In this document: piece by piece, positions 1-6,982 of the stretch
How the letters are laid out: the number at the start of each line of letters is the position of its first letter
Numbering within the stretch: the stretch's first letter is position 1
Source of the DNA: a virus
DNA: 31,180 nucleotides
Direction: 5' to 3' (one strand)
Virus record (IMG/VR): IMGVR_UViG_3300032296_000343
Coordinates: 1 to 31,180 of that record
The notes under the pieces: model-generated
Told to the model about the DNA's origin: nothing
Seen by the model: only the letters and a program-made list of their open reading frames with translations
The model's database searches: none
Position numbers and translations under genes: made by a program

Positions 1-735
1 AAGGAATTATCCAAAGAATTAAAATTATATCAATTTTTGATAAATGAAAAATATAATTCAGAAGTTAAAGCTGAAAAATTTATAGATACAATTCTGGAAG
101 CACGAAAGCAATTGGATGAAAAGAAGCTTATAAAAGAAAAGTATAATTTAATTAAACAAATTAAAGAAACTTATGGTTTAGATGAGTTTATTAAATCTCC
201 AATTTCTAATTATAAAACATTAGCATCTATATATAAAATATTCGAAGTAGTATCAACTAATCAACAATATGACCCAACGGATATTGTAAGTTCTCGTTTT
301 ACTATTGCTGAAAGTATAATCAATTCATCAATTCAAAATAAAGATGCTAGAATCAAAGATGCAGTTTTGGAAGAATATAAAAAGCAGGACGAAGATTTGA
401 GAGCAATCTCTTATAAGATGTTGGTAGAATCTTTTAATAACAAATACAAAAACCTTACAGAAGAACAAAAACTTTTATTGAGAGAATACATAAATAACAT
501 TAATAATACTGGTAAATTGAATGAATATATTTCAACCGAAATTATTAAATTAATTAATGGGTTAAAAGAAGTTGGTTCTAAAATACCAGATAAGGTAACA
601 AAAATCAAATTAGCTGAAACTATATCCAATATTAGAAAAATTAAATCAGTTAAAAAAATTAAGGAACAACATTTATCAGCAATGATGATGAGTTACGAAT
701 TGTTAAAAGAATTAAAAAATAGTTTAAATAAATAA
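1..735 (+). CDS. Conserved-looking helical phage protein, 5' end cut by window edge
   Basis: The reading frame is open from the first base, so the true start lies left of the window. The TTG at 37 is only the first possible start inside it and is not a convincing start. At least 244 residues are visible, rich in Lys, Ile, Asn and Glu, predicted almost entirely helical, with no signal peptide or membrane segment. The gene ends two bases before the next one and belongs to the same co-directional head-gene block as the prohead protease. In T4 the portal gene (gp20) lies upstream of the protease, so this could be a portal-proximal head or core protein, but I do not recognise the family. No function is assigned. 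Confidence 0.75.
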   Translation, partial: KELSKELKLYQFLINEKYNSEVKAEKFIDTILEARKQLDEKKLIKEKYNLIKQIKETYGLDEFIKSPISNYKTLASIYKIFEVVSTNQQYDPTDIVSSRFTIAESIINSSIQNKDARIKDAVLEEYKKQDEDLRAISYKMLVESFNNKYKNLTEEQKLLLREYINNINNTGKLNEYISTEIIKLINGLKEVGSKIPDKVTKIKLAETISNIRKIKSVKKIKEQHLSAMMMSYELLKELKNSLNK

Positions 736-737
736 AA

Positions 738-962
738 ATGGTAAATTATAGAGCATTTGACGCAAAATTAGTAACATCTGGTTCTGCTTCATTAATAGAT
801 AGAGTTTGGGGAGTATTGCCTGTAAGTGGTGTAACTGGTACAATTACATTGGAAGGTGGAACAACTATTTCGTTAGCGCATCTAACCGCAGGAGAACCAT
901 TCCCTTGCTATGTTAAAAGTGTAACAGTAACCAATGGTGGTGCTGTTTATGTATTAGCCTAA
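738..962 (+). CDS. Small beta-rich phage protein of unknown function
   Basis: The protein has 74 residues, with alternating hydrophobic and polar residues and many Gly, Thr, Ser and Val, which suggests a compact beta fold. It has no Lys-rich helices, unlike its neighbours. The start ATG follows an A-rich stretch (ataaaaATG) two bases after the previous stop, and the next gene starts 12 bases downstream, so it is co-transcribed with head genes. The size, fold type and location are compatible with a small capsid-associated (decoration-type) protein. That is inference from context only; I do not recognise the family. Confidence 0.7.
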   Translation: MVNYRAFDAKLVTSGSASLIDRVWGVLPVSGVTGTITLEGGTTISLAHLTAGEPFPCYVKSVTVTNGGAVYVLA

Positions 963-974
963 ACTTTACTAAAA

Positions 975-2249
975 ATGCCAGCAGTATCTAAAGCACAACA
1001 AAAATTTATGGGTATGGTACACGCCGCTCAAAAGGGCGATATGGAAAACCCATCCCCAGAAGTTGAAAAAGCAGCAGATTCAATGAGTGATAAAGATGCT
1101 AAAGATTTTGCATCAACATCTCATAAAGGATTACCTGATAAAATAAAAGAAATGGTGTTGGCTGAATTACGTTCTGTTAAGGCCATTCAAACGGATTATA
1201 GTAATGTTGTTGATTTGATTCAAAAACATTTGGAATTATATAAAAAATCGAAAGGAACTCCTGAAGAAAAAAAACACGTAGCACATCTCAAAACACTTAA
1301 CGATAAAAAGAAAAAACTGGCAGCAGAATTGAATGATAAAGTTAGTGATATGTATAAAGATGCCGAATTGAAAGTAGATGAAATGAATACTACTGGCGGT
1401 GTTGAAGGATACAATACTCCATTTGCGTTTAGTGGTAAAGATAGTGAAGAAAAGAAGGGAAAGAGGCAAGCAGATTTAACTGGATATTCCGTAGTAAAAG
1501 AATCCGAACTTAAAGGATACCTTGCAGCAGATGTAGTAGATGATATTATTAAATTAATAGGTTCAAAGTTTGTAAGTGGTGAAATTAAGAATGCACCTAA
1601 TAGAAATTACATTTATCTTAAACTTACTGATATAAAGTTTGGAAGTGGTGTTGTAAAAATGTTAAAATCACAATTTGGAATTGATGCTAAAGTTGATAAA
1701 ACATTTGGAAATATACCAACCGTATCTTTTGCAAGTAAGAAAGTAGTTAGTGAAGGTAAATACTATGTAACCTACAATAAAGGTAGAGGACAGGGTAAGG
1801 ATTTAGAAAAAGAATTTGACCAAAAGAATTTTAGAACAACCGATAAACCAAAAGTATTCAATTCATTTAAGGATGCAAAGAAATACGCAGAAGCTGCAGA
1901 AAAAATGTTCCGTAACTCAATCGGTGGTGGTGTTGCATATTATGTATCTGATGAAAAAATGAATAAAGTAGAAGAATCAGTAAACGAAGCAAGTCAAAAC
2001 ACACCTGCCAAAACTGCAAAAGAATTAGCGGATTCCGTATTAAGATGGTATGATTTTTACACAAATTATATCGATGATGGTGGACAGAGAAGAAGAGCAA
2101 TAAAGAGTAATGAAGATATTTCAGAATGGTTTAATTCTCATCCTAGTGAATTAAAAAAAGATGCACTTAAAATTATAAAATCAAAAATAGATTCTTCAAA
2201 AGGACCGGAAATACAAAGAGTTTTTGGTAAATCTACTACGGATAAATAA
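975..2249 (+). CDS. DUF3008-like phage protein with long Lys-rich C-terminal extension
   Basis: The N-terminal ~60 residues resemble the DUF3008 family of T4-like phages: MPAVSKAQQKFMGMVHAAQK at the start, then SPEVEKAADSM, then a DFASTSHKGLP motif near residues 45-55. Known DUF3008 proteins are usually short, whereas this one is 424 residues. Its remainder is Lys/Asp/Glu-rich, with a coiled region near residues 80-130 and two mixed alpha/beta stretches (about 165-250 and 260-330), the second containing a YYVTYNKGRGQG stretch. The function of DUF3008 is unknown. The position among prohead genes suggests a head-assembly or internal head protein. The fusion-like length is notable. Confidence 0.75.
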   Translation: MPAVSKAQQKFMGMVHAAQKGDMENPSPEVEKAADSMSDKDAKDFASTSHKGLPDKIKEMVLAELRSVKAIQTDYSNVVDLIQKHLELYKKSKGTPEEKKHVAHLKTLNDKKKKLAAELNDKVSDMYKDAELKVDEMNTTGGVEGYNTPFAFSGKDSEEKKGKRQADLTGYSVVKESELKGYLAADVVDDIIKLIGSKFVSGEIKNAPNRNYIYLKLTDIKFGSGVVKMLKSQFGIDAKVDKTFGNIPTVSFASKKVVSEGKYYVTYNKGRGQGKDLEKEFDQKNFRTTDKPKVFNSFKDAKKYAEAAEKMFRNSIGGGVAYYVSDEKMNKVEESVNEASQNTPAKTAKELADSVLRWYDFYTNYIDDGGQRRRAIKSNEDISEWFNSHPSELKKDALKIIKSKIDSSKGPEIQRVFGKSTTDK

Positions 2250-2255
2250 AATACA

Positions 2256-2265
2256 TATATTTATA
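2256..2265 (+). promoter_or_regulatory. Candidate late-promoter motif (TATATTTATA)
   Basis: TATATTTATA lies in the 47-base gap before the EF-hand protein gene, 31 bases before its ATG. The core TATTTATA recurs at the same kind of position before at least seven other genes in the window. It resembles the Bacteroidota -7 box (TAnnTTTG) with the last base changed. It is also the reverse complement of the T4 late promoter box TATAAATA. Promoter activity is inferred from position alone. Confidence 0.4.
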
Positions 2266-2296
2266 CATTATAGAAGTAATACTAAAAGTACAAATA

Positions 2297-3016
2297 ATGA
2301 AAAAATCACAATTATTGGAACTTATTAAAAATGTTGTAAGAGAGGAGCAAGACTATCAACAACTATTTAAACATATGTTAGATAAAGTTGGTAAATCAAT
2401 TACCGATATGTCTGATGATGAAAAGAAGAAATTTTTTAACGCGGTAGATACTGCTTACAAAGCTAAATCAGAAGGAAAATTAAGAGGATATAATGAAGCT
2501 GAATTAACTGCGGGTCAAAAGAAAATTGATACCGATGGTGATGGTGAGATTGAAGGTTCCGATTTAGCAGCATTAAGAGCTGGTAAAAAAGTAGAAGAAG
2601 AAAACCCAGGGTTGTGGGCTAACATAAGAGCTAAAAAAGCCAGAGGAGAAGAACCTGCACATGGTAATTCTGATGCACATAAAGATGCGGTAAAAGCTGG
2701 TAAAGAAATAAACAAAAATGAAGCGGGTACTCCTATCGATTTCAAGTGGCCAAAAGGCAACACTTCAAAAGAAATAGAAGAGTTGGAAGCCGAGTATAAA
2801 AAATTAATTGAAAAAGGTAGTGACATACTTGAAAAACAAAAACAATTAATAAGAAAAGAACCACTTACAGGAGAATACCCTTGGGAAAATTATGATAAAT
2901 GGCCAACCAAACTTAAAATAGAAGTAGAAAAACTAGAAAGGGAATTCGAAAAAAACAACGCGAAAACAACCGAAATGGGTAAAAAATTATTTAAATTAAA
3001 AGGATTTTCCCGATGA
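2297..3016 (+). CDS. Head-region protein with a single EF-hand-type calcium loop
   Basis: The protein has 239 charged residues. Residues 78-89 form an EF-hand-like loop (DTDGDGEIEGSD): Asp at positions 1, 3 and 5, Gly at 6, Ile at 8 and Asp at 12, as in EF-hand or dockerin calcium loops. A motif near residues 105-120 (PGLWANIRAKKARGEEP) precedes a Lys/Asp-rich segment, and the C-terminal half is coiled coil. The N-terminus (MKKSQLLELIKN) is a short basic/hydrophobic helix like those of several neighbouring genes. The stop overlaps the next start (ATGA), indicating translational coupling. A role as an internal or core head protein is plausible but unproven. Confidence 0.75.
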   Translation: MKKSQLLELIKNVVREEQDYQQLFKHMLDKVGKSITDMSDDEKKKFFNAVDTAYKAKSEGKLRGYNEAELTAGQKKIDTDGDGEIEGSDLAALRAGKKVEEENPGLWANIRAKKARGEEPAHGNSDAHKDAVKAGKEINKNEAGTPIDFKWPKGNTSKEIEELEAEYKKLIEKGSDILEKQKQLIRKEPLTGEYPWENYDKWPTKLKIEVEKLEREFEKNNAKTTEMGKKLFKLKGFSR

Positions 3017-3462
3017 TAAAGTTAAAGTCGCTATTAATTGAAGTGATGAAAAAAAAAAGTGTAAATGAGAATTTAGCTTTAGGAATACTATCAACACTAA
3101 CTGGTATTATTATTGGCAAAATTGCATTATATTATATAGGAGAATTAATAGAAAAAGGAATTAAGTATTTTAATGGTTCTAAAGAAACTGAAAAAGAAAT
3201 ATCAGGAATATTAGATAAATTAGAATCAAATAAAAAATTTATAAGTGATGTTACTGAATATATTGAAAAGAATAACGGAGTAAACGCTGCAGCTGCAGAC
3301 AAAATGGTTAAATCTGATTATATTCAATCTCTTATTAAAAAAGTAAATAATGAAGATGTTGATAAAGAAGATATTGAAAGTGGTTTAAAAAATATATTTT
3401 TGAAAGCTTGGTCTAACGATAGTAAGAAAGCAATTGAAAAGGTTAAAAACGATATAAAGTAA
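3013..3462 (+). CDS. Small protein with one transmembrane segment, function unknown
   Basis: The protein has 149 residues and starts within the stop of the previous gene (ATGA overlap). Residues about 20-45 form a strongly hydrophobic segment rich in Leu, Ile and Gly, long enough to cross a membrane. Both flanks are charged, and the C-terminal ~100 residues are Lys/Asp/Glu/Asn-rich helices. The N-terminus (MIKLKSLLIEVMKKK) is basic/hydrophobic and contains an L-I-E triplet, the kind of site cut by T4 gp21-type proteases. It may anchor a prohead-assembly intermediate to the membrane or be an internal head protein. Neither role can be decided from sequence. Confidence 0.7.
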   Translation: MIKLKSLLIEVMKKKSVNENLALGILSTLTGIIIGKIALYYIGELIEKGIKYFNGSKETEKEISGILDKLESNKKFISDVTEYIEKNNGVNAAAADKMVKSDYIQSLIKKVNNEDVDKEDIESGLKNIFLKAWSNDSKKAIEKVKNDIK

Positions 3463-3463
3463 G

Positions 3464-4054
3464 ATGAATAAAGGATTATTGATAGAAACCCATTTGTTTG
3501 AAGCAAAACTTCAACAAGAAGAAAATGGAACATATTTGGTAAAGGGCATCTTACAAAGAGCAGGTGCTGCTAATCAAAATGGTAGACGCTATCCTAAAGA
3601 AATTTTAGAAAGAGAATGTGGAAAATACAAACAACTCATTAAAGAACGTAGAGCTTTAGGTGAGTTGGACCATCCAGATTCTCCTGTTATCAACTTAAAA
3701 AATGTATCCCACAACATTAGAGAAATCTATTGGGAAGGTGATGATGTATGTGGTGTAGTAGAAATTCTTTCAACTCCATCTGGTAATATTTTAAAAGAAT
3801 TATTAAAAAATAATATCCGTTTAGGTATTTCATCACGAGGATTAGGTTCAGTAAAGGAATTAAGAGATGGGACCGTAATGGTTCAGGAAGATTTTGAATT
3901 GGTTGGTTGGGATTTTGTTTCCAATCCATCCACACATGGTGCATTTATGGCACCAATGAATGAATCGAAGCAGTGGGCTAAAATGGCAGAAGAATGTGGT
4001 AAGTGGTGCAAATCACAAGATTTAATGAGAGAGATTATAATAGAATTAAATTAA
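3464..4054 (+). CDS. 21: Prohead core protease (T4 gp21-like)
   Basis: This is the 196-residue maturation protease of the head. In T4-like phages it sits in the prohead core, digests the scaffold and trims the major capsid protein so that the head can expand. The sequence shows the expected landmarks: His70 in a GELDHP motif, Ser123 in GISSRG (the catalytic Ser context of this serine-protease family), and Asp150 in VGWDFVSNPS. An N-terminal NGRRYP motif at about residues 40-44 is also typical. It lies upstream of the scaffold and capsid genes, as in T4, although five small genes are inserted between. L-I-E and L-F-E triplets in its own first 13 residues could be self-cleavage sites. Start: ATG one base after the upstream stop. 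Confidence 0.9.
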   Translation: MNKGLLIETHLFEAKLQQEENGTYLVKGILQRAGAANQNGRRYPKEILERECGKYKQLIKERRALGELDHPDSPVINLKNVSHNIREIYWEGDDVCGVVEILSTPSGNILKELLKNNIRLGISSRGLGSVKELRDGTVMVQEDFELVGWDFVSNPSTHGAFMAPMNESKQWAKMAEECGKWCKSQDLMREIIIELN

Positions 4055-4061
4055 CAAAAAT

Positions 4062-4328
4062 ATGGCAAAATTAGTAAATTTTATACCAGGCAGAAACGCA
4101 ACTCCGAAACCAACAATCAAAGAAGCATTGGATGATTTGGATACCAACTTACCAGTATCTATAGAACGATATTTGGATAAAATGGTAGCTCAAATTAAAG
4201 GAATGAGTCTTTCTCGTAAAAAAGAAATTCTTGTATTAGCAAAGGTAATCGATGCTATGGGAATTGATAAGCAAGAAATGATGAGATACGTTTCAAAAAT
4301 TAAGAAAAACGATATATTAAAGAAATAA
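4062..4328 (+). CDS. Small helical protein of unknown function
   Basis: The protein has 88 residues and is mostly helical and basic. It has a Pro-containing N-terminus (FIPGRNATPKP) followed by three amphipathic helices. It has no membrane segment or recognisable motif. It starts seven bases after the protease stop with the aaaatATGGC context typical of this phage, and ends one base before the next gene, so it is tightly co-expressed with the protease. It may be a prohead core component or assembly cofactor; this is inferred from position only. Confidence 0.7.
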   Translation: MAKLVNFIPGRNATPKPTIKEALDDLDTNLPVSIERYLDKMVAQIKGMSLSRKKEILVLAKVIDAMGIDKQEMMRYVSKIKKNDILKK

Positions 4329-4329
4329 T

Positions 4330-4965
4330 ATGATACGTTTAAAAAATTTACTCAAAGAATCAGAAGAGCTTCAACAACTCCCAACAGAGTTGAAAAGACA
4401 CTTTTTGGAAATTATTTCTACCTATGGACAGCATAGAGAAGGAATGCGTAGAAAATCTGACATCAGAACTATTGCAGAAACTTTAGGTGGGATTGCAGAT
4501 GCTGCTCAAGAATACACTTTAAGAGAGGGTGGTGATTGGTTCGATAGAGTTACAATTAAGCGTAACATGAATGAATTGAAAAAATTACAATCTGCATTCG
4601 AAAAAGAATCTCTTGAAGCAAAAGCACAAGAAGAAAGATTAGAAGCTCTATATGAAGATATGGGACACGTATTGGGTAGATACTTTGAAATTGCTGATGT
4701 ATCCGAAGAAGTTATGAAGCAACGATTGGGTAGAAGTTCAATTCAAGAAGCTAAAAAATACGATATTGGTTCTGGCTATATGGGAAATGGTTTAACTATT
4801 TGGAATAGAGCAGAAGAACAACATGGTGATTACAAAATAATCGCACATATTTCACCTGATGGAAAACTATCTATTAGAGATAAACAATTACCTGCTGATT
4901 TAAAGAAGATGTTCCAAATTTGGGCAGATTCTATGGCAAAGGGTAATATGGGTCCAAAATACTAA
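4330..4965 (+). CDS. Helical head-region protein with capsid-targeting-like leader
   Basis: The protein has 211 residues. The N-terminus MIRLKNLLKESEEL closely parallels the leader of the membrane-segment protein upstream (MIKLKSLLIE): a basic/hydrophobic helix ending in L-x-E. Residues about 20-135 are long charged helices. The C-terminal ~65 residues appear to be a small beta-containing domain (IGSGYMGNGLTIWNRAEE, then DYKIIAHISPDGKLSI). The gene lies one base from the genes on both sides. I do not recognise the family. The leader and location suggest an internal head protein processed by the adjacent protease. Confidence 0.7.
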   Translation: MIRLKNLLKESEELQQLPTELKRHFLEIISTYGQHREGMRRKSDIRTIAETLGGIADAAQEYTLREGGDWFDRVTIKRNMNELKKLQSAFEKESLEAKAQEERLEALYEDMGHVLGRYFEIADVSEEVMKQRLGRSSIQEAKKYDIGSGYMGNGLTIWNRAEEQHGDYKIIAHISPDGKLSIRDKQLPADLKKMFQIWADSMAKGNMGPKY

Positions 4966-4966
4966 T

Positions 4967-5338
4967 ATGGAAGAATTAGCATCATTATTATTACAAAGTA
5001 GAACTCAAGCTCACTCATTTCATTTAGGAGTTAGGGGAGTAGGTTCGCATTCTGCACATCTTGCATTGGGTGAATACTACGATTCTATTGGTGGTTTAAT
5101 TGATGGGTTAGTAGAAACATATCAGGGTAAAGAAGGTTTAATCCAAATATCTGGAATAGGAACATTGGATAAAAATAACGATATTAAAAATATCATTAAG
5201 TATTTTGAAACTTTATGTGGAATGGTAGCTAGATTAAGACAAAATCCTAAATTAAAAGATACTTGGATACAAAACGATATTGATACGGTTGTATCTCTTT
5301 TATATAGAACAAAATACAAATTAGTAAATCATCAATAA
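4967..5338 (+). CDS. Dps/ferritin-like four-helix protein (DUF5856-like)
   Basis: The protein has 123 residues, predicted as a helical bundle. The first 50 residues show the spacing of Dps ferroxidase ligands: His19, His31 (+12), Asp46 (+27) and Glu50 (+31). These match the intervals between H51, H63, D78 and E82 of E. coli Dps. The surrounding pattern (FHLGVRG, then HLALGEYYD, then IDGLVETYQG) also parallels Dps (FHW-V-G, then LH-FE-LYD, then VD-IAE). The usual extra Asp at +16 is absent, with Glu36 next to that position. Related small phage proteins (DUF5856) occur in T4-like phages. At 123 residues it is shorter than a typical Dps (about 160). Metal binding and oligomerisation are inferred, not shown. 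Confidence 0.6.
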   Translation: MEELASLLLQSRTQAHSFHLGVRGVGSHSAHLALGEYYDSIGGLIDGLVETYQGKEGLIQISGIGTLDKNNDIKNIIKYFETLCGMVARLRQNPKLKDTWIQNDIDTVVSLLYRTKYKLVNHQ

Positions 5339-5343
5339 TAATT

Positions 5344-5532
5344 ATGATTATAATTGATATTAAAAACGGTAATATAGAACTAGCTCTGAAACAATATAAG
5401 AGAAAAGTTCAGAACATTAAACAAGTAGAGCAGTTAAGAGAACGGCAAACATTTGTTAAACCATCCGTTAAAAATAGATTAGAAAAAGAAAAAGCTATAA
5501 GAAAGAATCAAAAAGATTTGGGTTTTCTTTAG
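5344..5532 (+). CDS. rpsU: Phage-encoded 30S ribosomal protein bS21
   Basis: The 62 residues match bS21 along the whole length: an IIIDIKNGN start, ALKQYKRK at 14-21, LRERQTFVKPS at 31-41, then a basic helical tail. Host bS21 is about 64 residues in Bacteroidota and 71 in E. coli. bS21 joins the 30S platform near the 3' end of 16S rRNA and affects mRNA selection; in Flavobacterium it helps hide the anti-Shine-Dalgarno sequence. From memory, a Tyr near residue 54 of the flavobacterial protein takes part in this, and the aligned phage residue is Arg53. The gene has no Shine-Dalgarno site, is the last of the head block, and is followed by a terminator. It is probably made late and incorporated into host ribosomes. 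Phage-encoded bS21 is known from other large phages. Confidence 0.88.
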   Translation: MIIIDIKNGNIELALKQYKRKVQNIKQVEQLRERQTFVKPSVKNRLEKEKAIRKNQKDLGFL

Positions 5533-5550
5533 TTTTCTAAAAAATTTATA

Positions 5551-5558
5551 TATTTATT
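5551..5558 (+). promoter_or_regulatory. Near-match to the TATTTATA motif before a terminator
   Basis: TATTTATT lies in an A/T-rich stretch just after the bS21 stop and just before the terminator. It differs by one base from the recurrent intergenic motif. As a promoter it would fire straight into the terminator, so its role is doubtful. It could instead drive a short leader RNA for the capsid operon. Confidence 0.2.
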
Positions 5559-5565
5559 TTCGAAT

Positions 5566-5589
5566 ATCCTATCTCATATAGGATTTTTT
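5566..5589 (+). terminator. Intrinsic terminator after the bS21 gene
   Basis: A perfect 7-bp stem (ATCCTAT / ATAGGAT) with a 5-base loop (CTCAT) is followed by a run of T. It closes the head-gene block and separates it from the scaffold and capsid genes. Confidence 0.75.
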
Positions 5590-5702
5590 AATTAAAGTAC
5601 AGTTGATTAACGAATACTCTTTCATATAAGATGTGACCGAACAATCAGCATAATCCTATTGGAGTTTTTTAGAAATAACTTCACAATCAACATACAACAA
5701 AA
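5590..5702 (+). promoter_or_regulatory. Leader region of the scaffold-capsid operon
   Basis: About 110 bases lie between the terminator and the scaffold start. Bases 5611-5632 are a degenerate direct copy of the terminator region at 5561-5584 (both begin CGAATA and contain CATATA.GAT) but without the T run. A weak TCC-tatt-GGA hairpin followed by six T lies at 5654-5670 and could be an attenuator. The last ~30 bases before the ATG are A/C-rich and unstructured, favourable for initiation without a Shine-Dalgarno site. A promoter for this highly expressed operon is expected here, but I cannot place it with confidence. Confidence 0.4.
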
Positions 5703-6953
5703 ATGGCAAATTCAAAATTATTGAAAGAAGCAATCGCTGATGCCAAAGCCGTTAAAGAAACCGCTTTAGCAAACGCAAAACTTGCGCTTGAAGAGGCATT
5801 TACTCCACGACTTCAATCTATCTTATCTCAAAAGATGAGAGCAGAAGCAGAAATGGAAGATGATGCAGAACAAGTAGACGAGGAATTAAGTTCAGATGGT
5901 ATCGGGTCTAAATCAGACGCCGGATATCCACAAACTCCTGGTGCAAATCCATCTTACGATGCAATTACTGACTTATCAGTAGGCGTAAAGAAAGATAGTG
6001 GTAAGCCAGAGGCAGCAGGTACTGACTACAAAAAAGTAGCAGATATTAACGAAGAAGATGAATTCGACTTTGGTGGTGAAGAAGAATCTGATAAGGATGC
6101 AGAAATTGCTGAATTAAAGGCAAGATTAGCAGAATTAGAAGGTGAAGACGAATTCGGTGGTGCAGATGAATTCGGTGGTGAAGAAGAAGGTGACCCTTTC
6201 GCAGCAACAGAAGAAGAAGACCCAATGGCAATGGCTGGTGGTGAAGATGATTCTTTTGGAGAAGACCCAATGGAGGGTGAAGAAGAAGACGAAATGGGAT
6301 TGGAAGCTATCATCAGAGAATTAGAAGCACAGTTAGGTGACGAAGAAGAAGAACCAACAATGGAAGGTGAAGAAGAAGAAGAAAACCCTTTTGCAGCTAA
6401 TGAAAATTTAGCAGATGGTTCAGAAGCAGGTACTGATAAAGGTGAAGACCCTAAAGTAGTAGTAACTAACGAAGGTGAAGAAGAAGATGAAGATACGGTT
6501 GATTTAGCAGAAATCTTGAGAGAAATGGAAGATGAATATGGTTCAAGTGAAGAAGAGCCAAAGGCAGAATCTCTAAAGAAAGACTTGAATGAGGCGTACC
6601 GAACTATCAGAACTCTTCAAAAAACTATTAATGAGGTGAACTTATTGAACGCCAAATTATTGTTTGCAAACAAATTATTCAGAGCTCACAACATGACTAA
6701 CGAACAAAAAGTGAAAGTGATTGAAACTTTGGATAGAACAAAGTCAGTAAGAGAGGTTAAATTGGTGTTCTCTACATTAGCAGAGAATTTCAAATATACT
6801 TCATCTTCTAACAAATTAACTAAAAAGGCTATTTCAGAAGGCATCGCTAGTAAAGCAGTTAAATCTACAAAACCTGCTCAATCTAAAGCGGTAATCAATG
6901 AATCAGCTAATTTTGCTAACAGATTTAAGAAATTAGCAGGTATTATTAAATAA
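5703..6953 (+). CDS. 22: Prohead scaffolding (core) protein (T4 gp22-like)
   Basis: The protein has 416 residues, larger than T4 gp22 (about 270). It forms the internal core around which the capsid assembles and is later degraded by the gp21 protease. The middle (about residues 45-290) is extremely acidic, with runs of Glu/Asp and repeated EEDP, EFGG and GEEEE motifs encoded by gaa/gat repeats. The C-terminal ~110 residues are a basic helical domain with the conserved gp22-type pattern: LNAKLLFANKLFRAHNMT, then KVKVIETLDR, then VKLVFSTLAENF. The N-terminus (MANSKLLKEAI) again has an L-K-E triplet. The gene lies immediately before the capsid gene, 29 bases apart, as in T4. The long acidic region causes several spurious overlapping frames. 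Confidence 0.88.
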   Translation: MANSKLLKEAIADAKAVKETALANAKLALEEAFTPRLQSILSQKMRAEAEMEDDAEQVDEELSSDGIGSKSDAGYPQTPGANPSYDAITDLSVGVKKDSGKPEAAGTDYKKVADINEEDEFDFGGEEESDKDAEIAELKARLAELEGEDEFGGADEFGGEEEGDPFAATEEEDPMAMAGGEDDSFGEDPMEGEEEDEMGLEAIIRELEAQLGDEEEEPTMEGEEEEENPFAANENLADGSEAGTDKGEDPKVVVTNEGEEEDEDTVDLAEILREMEDEYGSSEEEPKAESLKKDLNEAYRTIRTLQKTINEVNLLNAKLLFANKLFRAHNMTNEQKVKVIETLDRTKSVREVKLVFSTLAENFKYTSSSNKLTKKAISEGIASKAVKSTKPAQSKAVINESANFANRFKKLAGIIK

Positions 6954-6982
6954 TTTAAATAAAACAAATAAATTCATTTAAA

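Noticed and set aside
6026-6324. Overlapping frames within the scaffold gene on both strands
   Set aside because: They are by-products of the gaa/gat acidic repeats. The scaffold frame is the only one with conserved gp22-type sequence.
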